Assembly: GCF_003369915.1 (NCBI RefSeq)
Contig: NW_022881603.1
Coordinates: forward strand, 6,865,249-6,929,248
Length of the DNA: 64,000 nucleotides
Direction of reading: 5' to 3'
Source of the DNA: Drosophila miranda
Taxonomy: Eukaryota; Arthropoda; Insecta; Diptera; Drosophilidae
Shown here: in pieces, positions 46,380-59,000 of the stretch
How positions within the stretch are numbered: position 1 is the stretch's first letter
Layout: each line of letters begins with the position of its first letter
Translations under genes and position numbers: made by a program
The notes under the pieces: generated by a model
Database searches by the model: none
Seen by the model: only the letters and a program-made list of their open reading frames with translations
Told to the model about the DNA's origin: nothing

Positions 46380-49300
46380 ATGGCAGACAACGTGCATAGT
46401 GGGGAATCCGAAATAAAGGTATAAATAATATAAATTCCAGTGCATATACATAAGTTTATACTTTTTGCTGAATTGTAAAAATGCATTCGCATTTGTTGCA
46501 GCCTCGCAGCTATCAGCTGCGTCTCCTGGATAATATTATGAAGAACAATGGGATAATCTACTTGCCGACCGGATCTGGCAAGACATACATACGTGGCCAT
46601 CCTGGCCCTGAAGCGATTCTCCAAAGACATGGACAAGTAAGTCGCTTGCATTTTTTTTCATACTGGAATTTTGCAAACACACTCATACATAAGCAAATAC
46701 ATATGTAGCTGTTGAACTGAATTCTCGGATTTGTTTACACTCCTACAGATCAATCGAGGAGGGCGGAAAACGAGCTATATTTATGTGCAATACAGTCGAG
46801 CTAGCCCGAAAGCAGGCAATGGCCGTGAGGAAGTTCTCAAATCTCAAAGTGGGGTTCTTTGTGGGGGAGCAGGGCGTCGACGACTGGTCGAAGATAAAAT
46901 GGAGCCACGAAATAAGCGATAGCCAAGTTAGTGTCGAGCTCATGACGCCTCATCAAACCAATATGCATTTCTGATATTCGTTTATATAGAACGGATGCAC
47001 TAGTATTTGTGCTTCCAAGTGCTTTACAAATTTGGCCCTGGTTTTTTTTTCTAATTGAATTTTCTTATATCTTGCAACGACAATAGGTTCTGGTGGGCAC
47101 AGCCCAAGTCATGTTGAATATGGTCACCCAGAAGTACTTGGAGCTGAGCTCTGTGAGCATCGTGATTATAGACGAGTGCCACCATGGCACTGGCCACCAT
47201 CCCTACCATTAGTTCATGCATCTGTTTTTACTCGCTGACCGAAACACGCCACTGCCGCGCGTTTTGGGACTGACGGGTGTACTCATTAAAGGCAACGAAT
47301 TTAAGCTGGTCGCTCAAAAGCTCATCACCGTGTCCGACACGGAGCAATTGAAAAACGTGATGCTGTGAGACCTTTTAAGCCCTTTCCATAGGAGAAATCA
47401 CGCTATAGCAGTTCTGTTTATTTTTTGCAGCTACTCCACCAAACCAAGGGAGTGTTTAGTGACTTATCCAGACCAAGTGTGGAGCCTTGTGATCGGGCAC
47501 GCCATACATAGATGCATTGAGCTGTTCTACGTACGCCTAGACGATTTGGAGATTGGCAAACAGCCTACGCGCTATTCCAAGGGACTGTCGACCCCCCGCG
47601 ATCCGCACAAGAAAGGATATATAAAGACTCTGCTCAACGACTTCCAGTACCAGCTGGAGCACTACGGCGTATATGCGGCAGCCATGGCCATAGTATCGGT
47701 GATTCTAGAGTTTGAAATCAAGCTGCATCAGTCGGAAACCCTTGCCCTGACCCACATATATAAGTTGGCCATCTGTCTGTGTAACCGGATCAATCACATG
47801 CTAAAGAAAAAGCTTCGCGATTTGGTTGACGATGATACGGAACCCGATGACGCAGTCCACACGGAGGAAACCATCATGAACTTTTCGACTCCCAAGGTGC
47901 AGAGATTTTTGCATTACGTGCAGAAAACGTTCTCGGGCAAGGATGCCAAGGATATTTGCTGCTTGGTCTTCGTTGAGCGCCGGTATACGAGCAAATGCAT
48001 ATACCAATTGTTGAAGAAGTTCATTGCGGTTATTCCGGCGCTGCGCGATGTTCTCGTGCCGCAGTTTATGGTGGGTCGCAACTCAGTTTCAGCGGATTGT
48101 GAGAGCGTCCTGGAGCGCAAGTGGCAAAAGTCGGTACGTTATGCCTCGGGCCTCAGCACAGAACATTATATTAAAAGTATATTATTCTACCCTGTCGCAA
48201 TCCCCAACAAAGGCCATTCATCAATTTAGGGATGGCGAAGCCAACCTGATGGTCTGTTCGAGCGTTCTAGAGGAAGGCATCGATGTAAAGGCCTGGAATT
48301 ACGTGTTGATCCTGGATCCTTTAAAGACATTTAACATGTACGTGCAGACGAAGGGGCGGGCTCGATCCAAGGAGGCCCAGCTTGTGCTTTTTTCCTCAGA
48401 GCTTGACCGCATAAAAACCAACCAACAAATCAATCAATATCGCCAAGCCCATACCGACATCGGAGAGTATTTAAAGGATCGCGTCCTGGATCGTGCCGAA
48501 CCCCTGATGCAAGAGATAGCCGATCACTTCCACGAATTGATCCCACCATTTATAAACGAAAAACGTGCCGTGCTGCTGCCTAGCAGTGCCCTGATGCTGC
48601 TCCACCGCTACTGCCAGAGCCTGCCCTCGGATGCATTTGGCTTTGTGGAGCCCTGGATCACACTAATCAGTTGGGACCAGAAGCGGGAACTCTTTGGCAC
48701 ACAGGCCGCAAGCAAAGAAGTCGTCTCTATCGAACTTCCACTCAGCTCGTCCGTGCGGGATAAAATTTATGTAAGCCCAAAATGGACTACCCAGCGTCGA
48801 CAGTCAGTAATCATGTTCGAATCATTCCAGAGCGATCCCATAACTTCCGTTAAGGCGGCAAAAATATCGGCAGCCTTTAAGACCTGCATTAAACTGTACT
48901 CCACGGGGGAGCTCAACGAGCGTTTCCTTCCCGTCACGCTTAAGGACCGGGTGACGGCGATAGCCGACTTTCACTTTGACCACTGGAAGAAATACAGCGG
49001 CGATGGTGAGTCTTATTCAATCAAATACCCACTAATTCTGTTTAATCATTCTCCTCCTTGGGTGCTTTTAGTTATCGATACGGTAAACAAGCAGAAACTC
49101 AAGCCGGAGACATAAACTACCTTCAAGACCTCTTGTCCGACGGAGTTCTACGATTGCCGGCCACGGGTGGGTGAAGTCTGTTTTGCCTATGAGATTATTT
49201 TGGAGCCGCAGTTCGAGCGCAACGACTACACAGAGCACATCCACGACGACATGCTGTCGGGTAGGAACTTTGCGTTGCTGCTGAGGAAGCAGCTGCCGCC

Positions 49301-52157
49301 TCTCTCGAAGATGCCGCTGTTCTGCAACCAGGGCCCATTGCATGTGCAGGTTAGGGAGCACCCGCGAGAGCTGGTTATTGCAAGTGCGGAGCAGCTGGAG
49401 CAACTGCATCAGTTCCATGGAATGCTGTTCCGCGATCTGTTGAAGATCTGGCATCCCTGCTTTGTACTGGATCGTCGAGGCAAGGACAACTCCTACCTGA
49501 TCGTGCCTCTAGCCGTGGGCGCAGAGCATCAGAATGTGGTGGACTGGCCGCTGGTCCGTCAGTTCCAGCGTCTGCCCACCCTGAAGCCTGTCAGTGTGAA
49601 GCAGCGCAAGGAACAGCGAGCGCCGCGTCCAGAGGACTATGAGGGGAAAATTGTGACTCAGTGGTATGCCAACTTCGCGAGCAAGCGAATGCTCGTGCAC
49701 AAGGTGCGCAGAGACCTGACTCCGAGCAGCCTGATGGAAAGCAAGCACCAGAACACGAGCTATGGCGAGTTCACCACGTCCAAGTATGGCGATGACATCG
49801 AAGGACTTGTTCGCATGGACCAGTTCCTGATCGAGGTGCGCGAGCTTACGGAGCAACTGAACTTCTATGTCCAGCAGCGGGGCAAGACGTCGGCCCAAAG
49901 CAAGGCCAGGGTCAAGATCATCCTCATTCCGGAGCTCTGCTTTAATTTCGATTTCCCCGGCGACCCCTGGATAAAAGCAGTGTTTCTACCCAACATCTTG
50001 AACCGGCTCCACTTCATGCTGCATGCTGAGGCATTACGACAACGCTTCAATACCTACCTGGGGCTGCAACATCTGCCTCAAAATGGAGTTGACTATAGGC
50101 CAAAGCTCTTGGAGATCGACTGGTCGTTGCGCCGCAACGTGGATTCCCATGGCAAAGCCGTTCCCAATGATTATGAAGAAGGGTCACGCTCCATTCTGGA
50201 GCCCCTACCCATCAAAGAAGTTGAGATTGGGATGAAGACACTGCAGATACGCGACTTACAACATTCGTGGCAGCAGTACCTGGAACCCGTAGACCTACCC
50301 CGGAACATCATGTCCGCCTATACCGTGGAGTTGAACTATTACAACAATTTTATATCCGGCCAAGTGGCGTCTCTCGACAAAATGGAGCAGGACGACAGGG
50401 AGATCTGGCTGGAGACGCAGTTCAAGATGCCTAAAGGGAACATCTATGAGACCAGGAGTCCAGCAATGCCCCCTGCCGCCCGGCCTGCCCTGCTCCCGCC
50501 GTCCAGCTCAGCTCCCAAACCACAGTCGTTGAATGTGTTGCCGGTTCTGATGAAGAGCGTCTCCGATGATCACATCACTATGGCCCAACAGGGTGAGTTC
50601 CTGGCGGCCATCACCACAGCGGGATCTGCCGATGTTTATGATATGGAGCGAGCGGAGCTGTTGGGTGACTCGTTTCTCAAGATGAGTGCCAGTCTTTACC
50701 TGGCCAGCAGGTATCCCGACTGGAACGAAGGCACGCTCACGCAGGTCAAGTCGAGGCTGGTGTCCAACAAGAACCTGATGTATTGCCTCAGGGAGACGGA
50801 TATTCCCAGTCGTATTAGCTGCAGTCTGTTCGACCCCAGAGTAACGTGGCTTCCGCCCAGCATTAATCTGCCCGAAGATGTCTTGGATGTGTGGACGGAG
50901 CAGCCGAGCTTTGCCAAACTGATTGGTCCCCATAATCTCTTCAATCTGGCCCTTAGTGACGAGGAGATTCTGGCAGGTCGTTGCAACGAGGATACCTATC
51001 GTCGCTTTATGCAAGGTTGCAAGAGCAATCAGCAAGGCTATTATGCTGGCCGAGACTTCTCCTCTGGCGTGAACTACTTCTTTGGTGAGGTCGCTGTTCA
51101 GAACAAGGTGGTGGCTGACACTCTGGAGGCCCTTCTGGGAGTCGTTGTGAGAAACTATGGATTGCAACATGGCTTCCGCATGCTGGAATACTTCGGCATT
51201 TGCAAGCCGGACGTTGATAAGCCCTTGTCGCAGCTGCTCGATCTTCAGTTGAAGAGCACCAAGATGCGAGCCAACGCGAGCCCTGACGATATTGATGGCT
51301 TCCTGATCAACCACTCCTATTTAGAGCAGAATCTGGGCTACGAATTCCGGGATCGGGGCTACCTCTTGCAGGCCCTGACGCATCCGTCGTTTCCCACCAA
51401 TCGCTTGACCGGCTGCTACCAGGAGCTAGAGTTCATTGGCGATGCCATACTCGATTTTCTCATCTCTGCATACATTTTCTTAAACAATACCAAGCTGCGT
51501 CCGGGCGAGCTCACGGATCTGCGCTCGGCATTGGTCAATAACACGACACTGGGATGCATCTGCGTGCGCCACAAGCTGCACTTCTTCATTCTGGCAGAAA
51601 ACGCGTTGCTATCTGAGACCATCAGCAAGTTTGTGAAATTCCAAGAGAGCCAGAGACACAGAGTCACTAATCATGTACGTTTTCTGCTCGAGGAGAGAGA
51701 TGTGCAGCCCGTTATTCTGGACTTGGACGATGAAGTGGAGATGGCCATGGAAAATGAGTCGGAAGACGGTCCACGCATCGGTGCTTTCAACTTGGCGCAA
51801 AACGTAGATGTCCCCAAGGCTTTAGGCGATGTCCTGGATGCCCTTATCGCGGCCGTCTACCTGGATTGCCGGGATCTGCAGACAACCTGGCAGATGATCT
51901 ACCATTTGTTTGAGCCCGTACTGAAGGAATTCTCCCAGGATATACCCATCAGCCCGATTCGTCAGCTCCATGAGCAAAAGCTGGCCAATGCCGTCTACGG
52001 TCCGCCCCTGGTAGACAAGGACGTTGTGATGATGTACTGCCAGTTCACCTGCATGGAGAAGACCATTCGGGACACTGGTTTCGGCTCCAACAAGGACCAA
52101 GCCAAATTGGCTGCTGTCAAGAGCGCTCTTCAGAAATTGGCTAAATGTGATGCATAA
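46380..52157 (+). pseudogene. Dcr-2: Dicer-2 copy 4: all exons, four lesions, 996-codon 3' ORF
   Basis: Exons: 46380-46418 (ATG, MADNVHSGESEIK), 46502-46636, 46749-46926, 47087-47364, 47431-48133, 48213-49005, 49072-52157. Domains: Walker A (PTGSGKT, exon 2), DECH box (exon 4), helicase C (exons 5-6), DUF283, PAZ, RNase IIIa ([12 protein letters not shown] near 50645), RNase IIIb ([13 protein letters not shown] near 51420), dsRBD (about 52036-52145). Lesions: ATAC duplicated after Walker A (about 46584-46591, frameshift); TAG 47210-47212; a 33-bp in-frame deletion at about 47323; TAA 49113-49115. From 49167 the frame is open to the normal stop. The RNase IIIb Glu is Asp at 51837-51839. Full Dicer-2 is about 1720 residues in D. 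melanogaster. Confidence 0.96.
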
Positions 52158-52191
52158 TCCATAGAACTACATACCATTGACCGTGACCCAC

Positions 52192-52258
52192 AAAGTCTAA
52201 GCCTGACACCCATTCTGAATATGTACAATTAATTAAATGGGTGTGATGCTTAGACTTT
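52192..52258 (+). other. 67-nt hairpin after the Dcr-2 stop, copy 4
   Basis: Same inverted repeat as 2149-2215, with both arms kept. Confidence 0.6.
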
Positions 52259-52442
52259 TATTGGTCACTGTATTATTTGTAAGCTTTTCATGAACAAAAA
52301 AGCATTTTTACCAATTTGTTATACCTTTTTAAAAATTATTTTAATATGTAAAATAAAATCGCTATGTACCGCGTGTGCTCGTTTTAGCTAGATTTACAAT
52401 GGGCTAGATGGGCGGGCTACATCGTCAACGACGTCAATGCCA

Positions 52443-52448
52443 TTTTTT
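52443..52448. other. Empty ISY insertion site, unit 4
   Basis: A run of six T joins the Dcr-2 flank (GACGTCAATGCCA) directly to TATATTTACAATAAAG. In units 1-3 about 1.1 kb of ISY-like sequence separates these flanks. Helitrons rarely excise, so this is probably the ancestral state. Confidence 0.75.
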
Positions 52449-53259
52449 ATATTTACAATAAAGTGCAGAGTGCACTCTACATTCATTTGATCCGAGTGTC
52501 CATGCAACAGCGGTGGCTTCTGTTCAGGCCTCTGCAGATACATATATTAAGTGCCTTAGAAACTACAAATTAGAGTAAAGTAACATTGGAGGAAACAACA
52601 AATGTTTAAATGTTCCAAAGATCTGTAAGATTATGTATGAAACTGGAATAAACTCAATTTAAATAAAAATTGTTCTTCTCAGACCATAAATCCTCCGTCG
52701 CATCGATATTCATTTATATTTTATGCCTCGACTTTGGCTAATTTGTCAAGCCTTTATTTACTCCAATTGAGTTTCTCCACTCCCACAGCGGTCCCTCGGC
52801 AATAAAAGTGCAAGTGACAAATGGTGGGGGCAGACCAGACCAGGCCCATAGAAGCACTCCAAGACCAGAGTCAGAGCTCAATTAGATTTCATTAAATTGT
52901 TGCAACAGCGAACGAAAAGCGAGCACAAATGAAAATGAGAATTAATTGCACTAATCACTTGTGCGCGAATAAACAAATGTCTAGAGCAGCGAACTGCAGT
53001 GAACTGTAACGAAGTAATTATTGTACGCGGGAGAGGGCGAAAAGTCGAAAGCTAATCAACTGTCGAATGGTGGCGGGGGGGCGGGCGTCGGAAGAGTAAA
53101 TAACAAAGACGAATGGGGTTCGGCGTTTGGCGCTCGGCTTCGTATTGAGATTTATCTAGTTTAACAATGCTCTTAAAGCCTCTATAAACAAACATAATAC
53201 GCGTAAATTATTAAAAATAATGGGCATTCGTGGGTGTTGAGCTGATGGAGGGATTAATT
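52449..53259. other. Tail-to-tail spacer, unit 4
   Basis: Matches 3494-4323. The AAATGA-type repeat is reduced to a single unit (near 52928). No gene is seen. Confidence 0.6.
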
Positions 53260-54517
53260 TTAATAAATTTTTAGGGGTACTGTACGCTTGGTCCTCGGTA
53301 AATCGTTCAGCTCCATTTGGCTCTTTGGACGGACTAGCATCTGTACGGATCTCAGAGATCTGAAGCTATACCATTGCTCCCAGAAAATGCCCTGGACATT
53401 GTCCATCTCGCCCTTGAAGTACTTGCCATTCAAATTGCTATGGGAAGAGGATATTAACTGAATGATTCGTATGTGTTTGTGTGATACTCAGTGGACGGAT
53501 GAATTACCTTCGCGAACAGAAGTCGTACCACCAGGCTCCGTGGTGATACTCGGCGCAATTCATATGCGTAAATTCACCGTTATCCCTATCGAAGGTTGAG
53601 AATTTCATCTTGTCATGGGTGCGTAACGCGTCGCTGGAATTTCCTTGATAATACCCGAGCTTATGTAGAGCTCATGAGGCTGGGAGCTGGTCAGGCGGTG
53701 CAGTTTTTTGAGGCCAATAAAGAACTCCCCGTTGAGCTTGCCAAACCCCTTCCTGTACTGATCCCAGTTGCGATAGAAGTTCACAGAGCCATCCAGTCGA
53801 CGGTGAATAGCCATCCATCCAGGACCGGCGGCCGTGAGACCCTCACAGGACACCAGAAAGGGCAGGAACCCTGGCAAATGGATCAAATGAATCCCAGACG
53901 ACATGCCGTAGGGCATACAAGAGGTGGTGGCTGCCTCCCAGTCTGCCAACAGGTCGTCCTTCTTCTCCCTGAATTTACCTTCAAAATATACGACTTTGGC
54001 TCTCAGATGATCGATCAATGCCGCACTGGAGGTGTTCTGTTTTCTTAAATCACTCAACACGTGCTGTTTCCTCTTCAATCTGGTCTCGTAGACCTTGACC
54101 TTCTGCTCGAGTTCCTTGATTTGATCCGCCTTTTCCTTCAGTTTGGCTGTATATTCTGTGAGATTCTCAAATCTCTTCAGTAGATCGTCGTCAGTGTGTT
54201 CCTTGGTTTGAAGCTTGTTTATTTCATTTCCTCTGTCTTTGATAGTGGCTGCACTCTCTGCTATTTTACCCATATAAACGTCCAATAGATCATCCAGATC
54301 TCCTTTGCTAATGCGAATGGTTTTGTGCTGATCAATGTGGACTTCTGCCAACGTGCACGGCTGTGACATTGGCAGTGGACATGCTACTTGACGGTACTAC
54401 TTCAGTTTTGTTCTTCAAGTCTATAATGGCAGCCTTGGTTGGCTTAAGCTTGGGGGTGGCCTCAAAGGACCAAGGTACAGCCAAAAGAATCAGCAGTAAA
54501 ACGAAATAGTTTTCCAT
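53260..54517 (-). pseudogene. Fibrinogen-related (FReD) protein, copy 4, degenerate
   Basis: Same layout as copy 1: ATG 54517-54515 with an intact signal peptide (MENYFVLLLILLAVPW), coiled coil, fibrinogen domain, a 70-nt intron near 53438-53507 and a last exon from 53260. It carries the same 5-bp (54352/54353) and 88-bp (53660/53661) deletions as copies 1 and 2, so the three descend from one damaged parent. Confidence 0.88.
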
Positions 54518-56043
54518 TGTGAGGCGTATTCTCCGAACCATGCACATTGCAATCAAAATTAAACTGAGATCGCAAACGAAATGCATTTTGAATAAATTAA
54601 CTGTTCAAATCCGGAAGCTAATGCAAAGTTGTTTGCTGATAAGAATTACTGCACTTCCAAGCCGCACTTGAACTTGAAAGTGTACTTGTACAGCTGCGTT
54701 TGATTCGTTTGTTAACCATAGCTGGGCTTAAATTTAAAGTTTATTTTAAATAAAAATATTTAAATTATTTTAATATATTATTTAAATACATTTTTTTTTT
54801 TTAAATTGGTGTTTTTTTCATTTACTTTCATACTTTGCGCTCTACTTAAAGCAGGTTGGCAGTCCAGCAGCATTTCATTCGAGGTGCAGTTTTTCAGCAG
54901 TTGGCAGTTTTCCCGTTTATCGATAGCAACAATAAAATACCCTTCTGGAATATTTAAACCTATTTTAACGATTTCTTTCTACAGAGACCAAGAATAATCA
55001 TGCATGAATATGTCTAACACATATCAATTTGAGAAAATTTCTTCATCAATTACGTTTTAAAAACATTTTGGAAAACAGGGTACACAAAGGGCTATACACG
55101 CATCATGTCTTTAAATACCAGCAACACTGCGACTGTTTTTTTGTTAAACTATTTTGTTTAAACCTTGTTTAAGTCAAAAAACAACAAAAGCAAGGACTAA
55201 AAACTAACCAATTTTGTAGAAAATGTATTTATCAACGGCCTAAAATTACGTGAGCTGGACTAAGGGTTTTAGTTAGCCAGAATTATTCAACGGAATCTCT
55301 AAATTGAGCAATATGAACGACTAGCCTCGTTTTTTTGTTTTAACTTATTTCGCTAAAACCGTTTTTTGGTTGACCTATTTCACTAATACCTTCTTTTAGA
55401 CTAGATCCAATAAAAGCAAGTGTTTAAAATAAACTAGTCAATTCGCAAATATATTCACTAATCGGATAAAACTATGTGGGCATGGCTTAATGTTCTATAT
55501 AGCTAGTAATATTCCACGGAATATCATAAATGATGAATATGTAAAATAGAACTTGAATTCGTCAGTATATTTACGGTATATTTTTTAAATGAGACGGTAC
55601 ATTTCGGTATATTTCTGAAGGTCGGACGGTATATTTAGCGATAAACCCGCGGATAATACTGAGGGACAGGACTTCATTTTCTTTTTTTTCTTTTTTTGGC
55701 AATTTATTTATTCAGCTCTTGGAATTTATTATCTTATCTGATCAAATACTTGTTCAATACAATATATCGGTGGAACAAAGTTCAATTAAAACAAAGGTGA
55801 GGCGAGACATTTTCCGGTCAACCTGCGCGTCCATCGCGGTGTTTTCCGCACACAGAGAACGGTGACTGGAAAAAAATGTAAGTCCCCGTACTTCCAGCTA
55901 GTAGCTGGCCACATCCAGAAAAACCTGCTGTGTCATTATAGCCACGTCAGCAATCATCTTAGTTGGCGAGCTTGTGCCTGCAGTCACTGAATTTTATTTT
56001 ATTTCACCACTTTCAGCTGGCACCCGGAGCAAATAGGATCATC
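54518..56043. other. Head-to-head spacer between FReD copy 4 and Dcr-2 copy 5
   Basis: The longest uninterrupted version of the divergent spacer. It contains a GATAAG motif near 54632, TATCGATA at 54918, the block missing from units 2-3 (about 55195-55395) and the CGGTATATTT repeats (about 55570-55635). No gene is seen. Confidence 0.6.
54918..54925. promoter_or_regulatory. DRE-like TATCGATA motif, unit 5
   Basis: Exact TATCGATA, 9666 bp from the one at 45252, which gives the period of the array. Confidence 0.4.
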
Positions 56044-59000
56044 ATGGCAGACAACGTGCATAGTGGGGAATCCGAAATAAAGGTATAAATAATATAAATT
56101 CCAGTGCATATACATAAGTTTATACTTTTTGCTGAATTGTAAAAATGCATTCGCATTTGTTGCAGCCTCGCAGCTATCAGCTGCGTCTCGTGGATCATAT
56201 TATGAAGAACAATGGGATAATCTACTTGCCGACCGGATCTGGCAAGACATACATACGTGGCCATCCTGGCCCTGAAGCGATTCTCCAAAGACATGGACAA
56301 GTAAGTCGCTTGCATTTTTTTTCATACTGGAATTTTGCAAACACACTCATACATAAGCAAATACATATGTAGCTGTTGAACTGAATTCTCGGATTTGTTT
56401 ACACTCCTACAGATCAATAGAGGAGGGCGGAAAACGAGCTATATTTATGTGCAATACAGTCGAGCTAGCCCGAAAGCAGGCAATGGCCGTGAGGAAGTTC
56501 TCAAATCTCAAAGTGGGGTTCTTTGTGGGGGAGCAGGGCGTCGACGACTGGTCGAAGATAAAATGGAGCCACGAAATAAGCGATAGCCAAGTTAGTGTCG
56601 AGCTCATGACGCCTCATCAAACCAATATGCATTTCTGATATTCGTTTATATAGAACGGATGCACTAGTATTTGTGCTTCCAAGTGCTTTACAAATTTGGA
56701 CCTGGCTTTTTTTTCTAATTGAATTTTCTTATATCTTGCAACGACAATAGGTTCTGGTGGGCACAGCCCAAGTCATGTTGAATATGGTCACCCAGAAGTA
56801 CTTGGAGCTGAGCTCTGTGAGCATCGTGATTATAGACGAGTGCCACCATGGCACTGGCCACCATCCCTACCATGAGTTCATGCATCTGTTTTTACTCGCT
56901 GACCGAAACACGCCACTGCCGCGCGTTTTGGGACTGACGGGTGTACTCATTAAAGGCAACGAATTTAAGCTGGTCGCTCAAAAGCTCAGAGAGCTGGAGA
57001 CGACCTACAGAAGCAATATCATCACCGTGTCCGACACGGAGGAATTGAAAAACGTGATGCTGTGAGACCTTTTAAGCCCTTTCCATAGAAGAAATCACGC
57101 TATAGCAGTTCTGTTTATTTTTTGCAGCTACTCCACCAAACCAAGGGAGTGTTTAGTGACATCCAGACCAAGTGGGGAGCCTTGTGATCGGGCACGCCAT
57201 ACATAGATGCATTGAGCTGTTCTACGTACGCCTAGACGATTTGGAGATTGGCAAACAGCCTACGCGCTATTCCAAGGGACTGTCGACCCCCCGCGATCCG
57301 CACAAGAAAGGATATATAAAGACTCTGCTCAACGACTTCCAGTACCAGCTGGAGCACTACGGCGTATATGCGGCAGCCATGGCCATAGTATCGGTGATTC
57401 TAGAGTTTGAAATCAAGCTGCATCAGTCGGAAACCCTTGCCCTGACCCACATATATAAGTTGGCCATCTGTCTGTGTAACCGGATCAATCACATGCTAAA
57501 GAAAAAGCTTCGCGATTTAGTCGACGATGATACGGAACCCGATGACGCAGTCCACACGGAGGAAACCATCATGAACTTTTCGACTCCCAAGGTGCAGAGA
57601 TTTTTGCATTACGTGCAGAAAACGTTCTCGGGCAAGGATGTCAAGGATATTTGCTGCTTGGTATTCGTTGAGCGCCGGTATACGAGCAAATGCATATACC
57701 AATTGTTGAAGAAGTTCATTGCGGTTATTCCGGCGCTGCGCGATGTTCTCGTGCCGCAGTTTATGGTGGGCCGCAACTCAGTTTCAGCGGATTGTGAGAG
57801 CGTCCTGGAGCGCAAGTGGCAAAAGTCGGTACGTTATGCCTCGGGCCTCAGCACAGAACATTATATTAAAAGTATATTATTCTCCCCTGTCGCAATCCCC
57901 ATCAAAGGCCATTCATCAATTTAGGGATGGCGAAGCCAACCTGATGGTCTGTTCGAGCGATGTACGTGCAGACGAAGGGGCGGGCTCGATCCAAGGAGGC
58001 CCAGTTTGTGCTTTTTTCCTCAGAGCTTGACCGCATAAAAACCAACCAACAAATCAATCAATATCGCCAAGCCCATACCGACATCGGAGAGTATTTAAAG
58101 GATCGCGTCCTGGATCGGCCCGAACCCCTGATGCAAGAGATAGCCGATCACTTCCACGAATTGATCCCACCATTTATAAACGAAAAAGGTGCCTTGCTGC
58201 TGCCTATCAGTGCCCTGATACTGCTCCACCGCTACTGCCAGAGCCTGCCCTCGGATGCATTCGGCTTTGTGGAGCCCTGGATCACACTAATCAGTTGGGA
58301 CCAGAAGCGGGAACTCTTTGGCAAACAGGCCGCAAGCAAAGAAGTCGTCTCTATCGAACTTCCACTCAGCTCGTCCGTGCGGGATAAAATTTATGTAAGC
58401 CCAAAATGAACTAATCATGTTCGAATCATTCCAGAGCGATCCCATGACTTCCGTTAAGGCGGCAAAAATATCGGCAGCCTTTAAGACCTGCATTAAACTG
58501 TACCCCACGGGGGAGCTCAACGAGCCTTTCCTACCCGTCACGCTTAAGGACCGGGTGACGGCGATAGCCGACTTTCACTTTGACCACTGGAAGAAATACA
58601 GCGACGATGGTGAGTCTTATTCAATCAAATACCCACAAATTCTGTTTAATCATTCTCCTCCTTGGGTGCTTTTAGTTATCGATACGGTAAACAAGCAGAA
58701 ACTCAAGTCGGAGACACAAACTACCTTCAAGACCTCTTGTCCAACGGAGTTCTACGATTGCCGTCCACGGGTGGGTGAAGTCTGTTATGCCTATGAGATC
58801 ATTTTGGAGCCGCAGTTCGAGCGCAACGACTACACAGAGCACATCCACGACAACATGCTGTCGGGTAGGAACTTTGCGTTGCTGCTGAGGAAGCAGCTGC
58901 CGCCTCTCTCGAAGATGCCGCTGTTCTGCAACCAGGGCAACTGCATCAGTTCCATGGAATGCTGTTCCGCGATCTGTTGAAGATCTGGCGTCCCTGCTTT

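Larger units (their letters stand above)
45107..54780. repeat. Tandem segmental duplication, unit 4 (about 9.67 kb)
   Basis: The unit holds the spacer with DRE, Dcr-2, hairpin, spacer and FReD. It is followed directly by a second, nearly identical unit from about 54780 to beyond the window end. Units 1-3 (1-5860, 5861-16770, 16771-38350) are the same segment altered by transposons and deletions. Confidence 0.9.
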
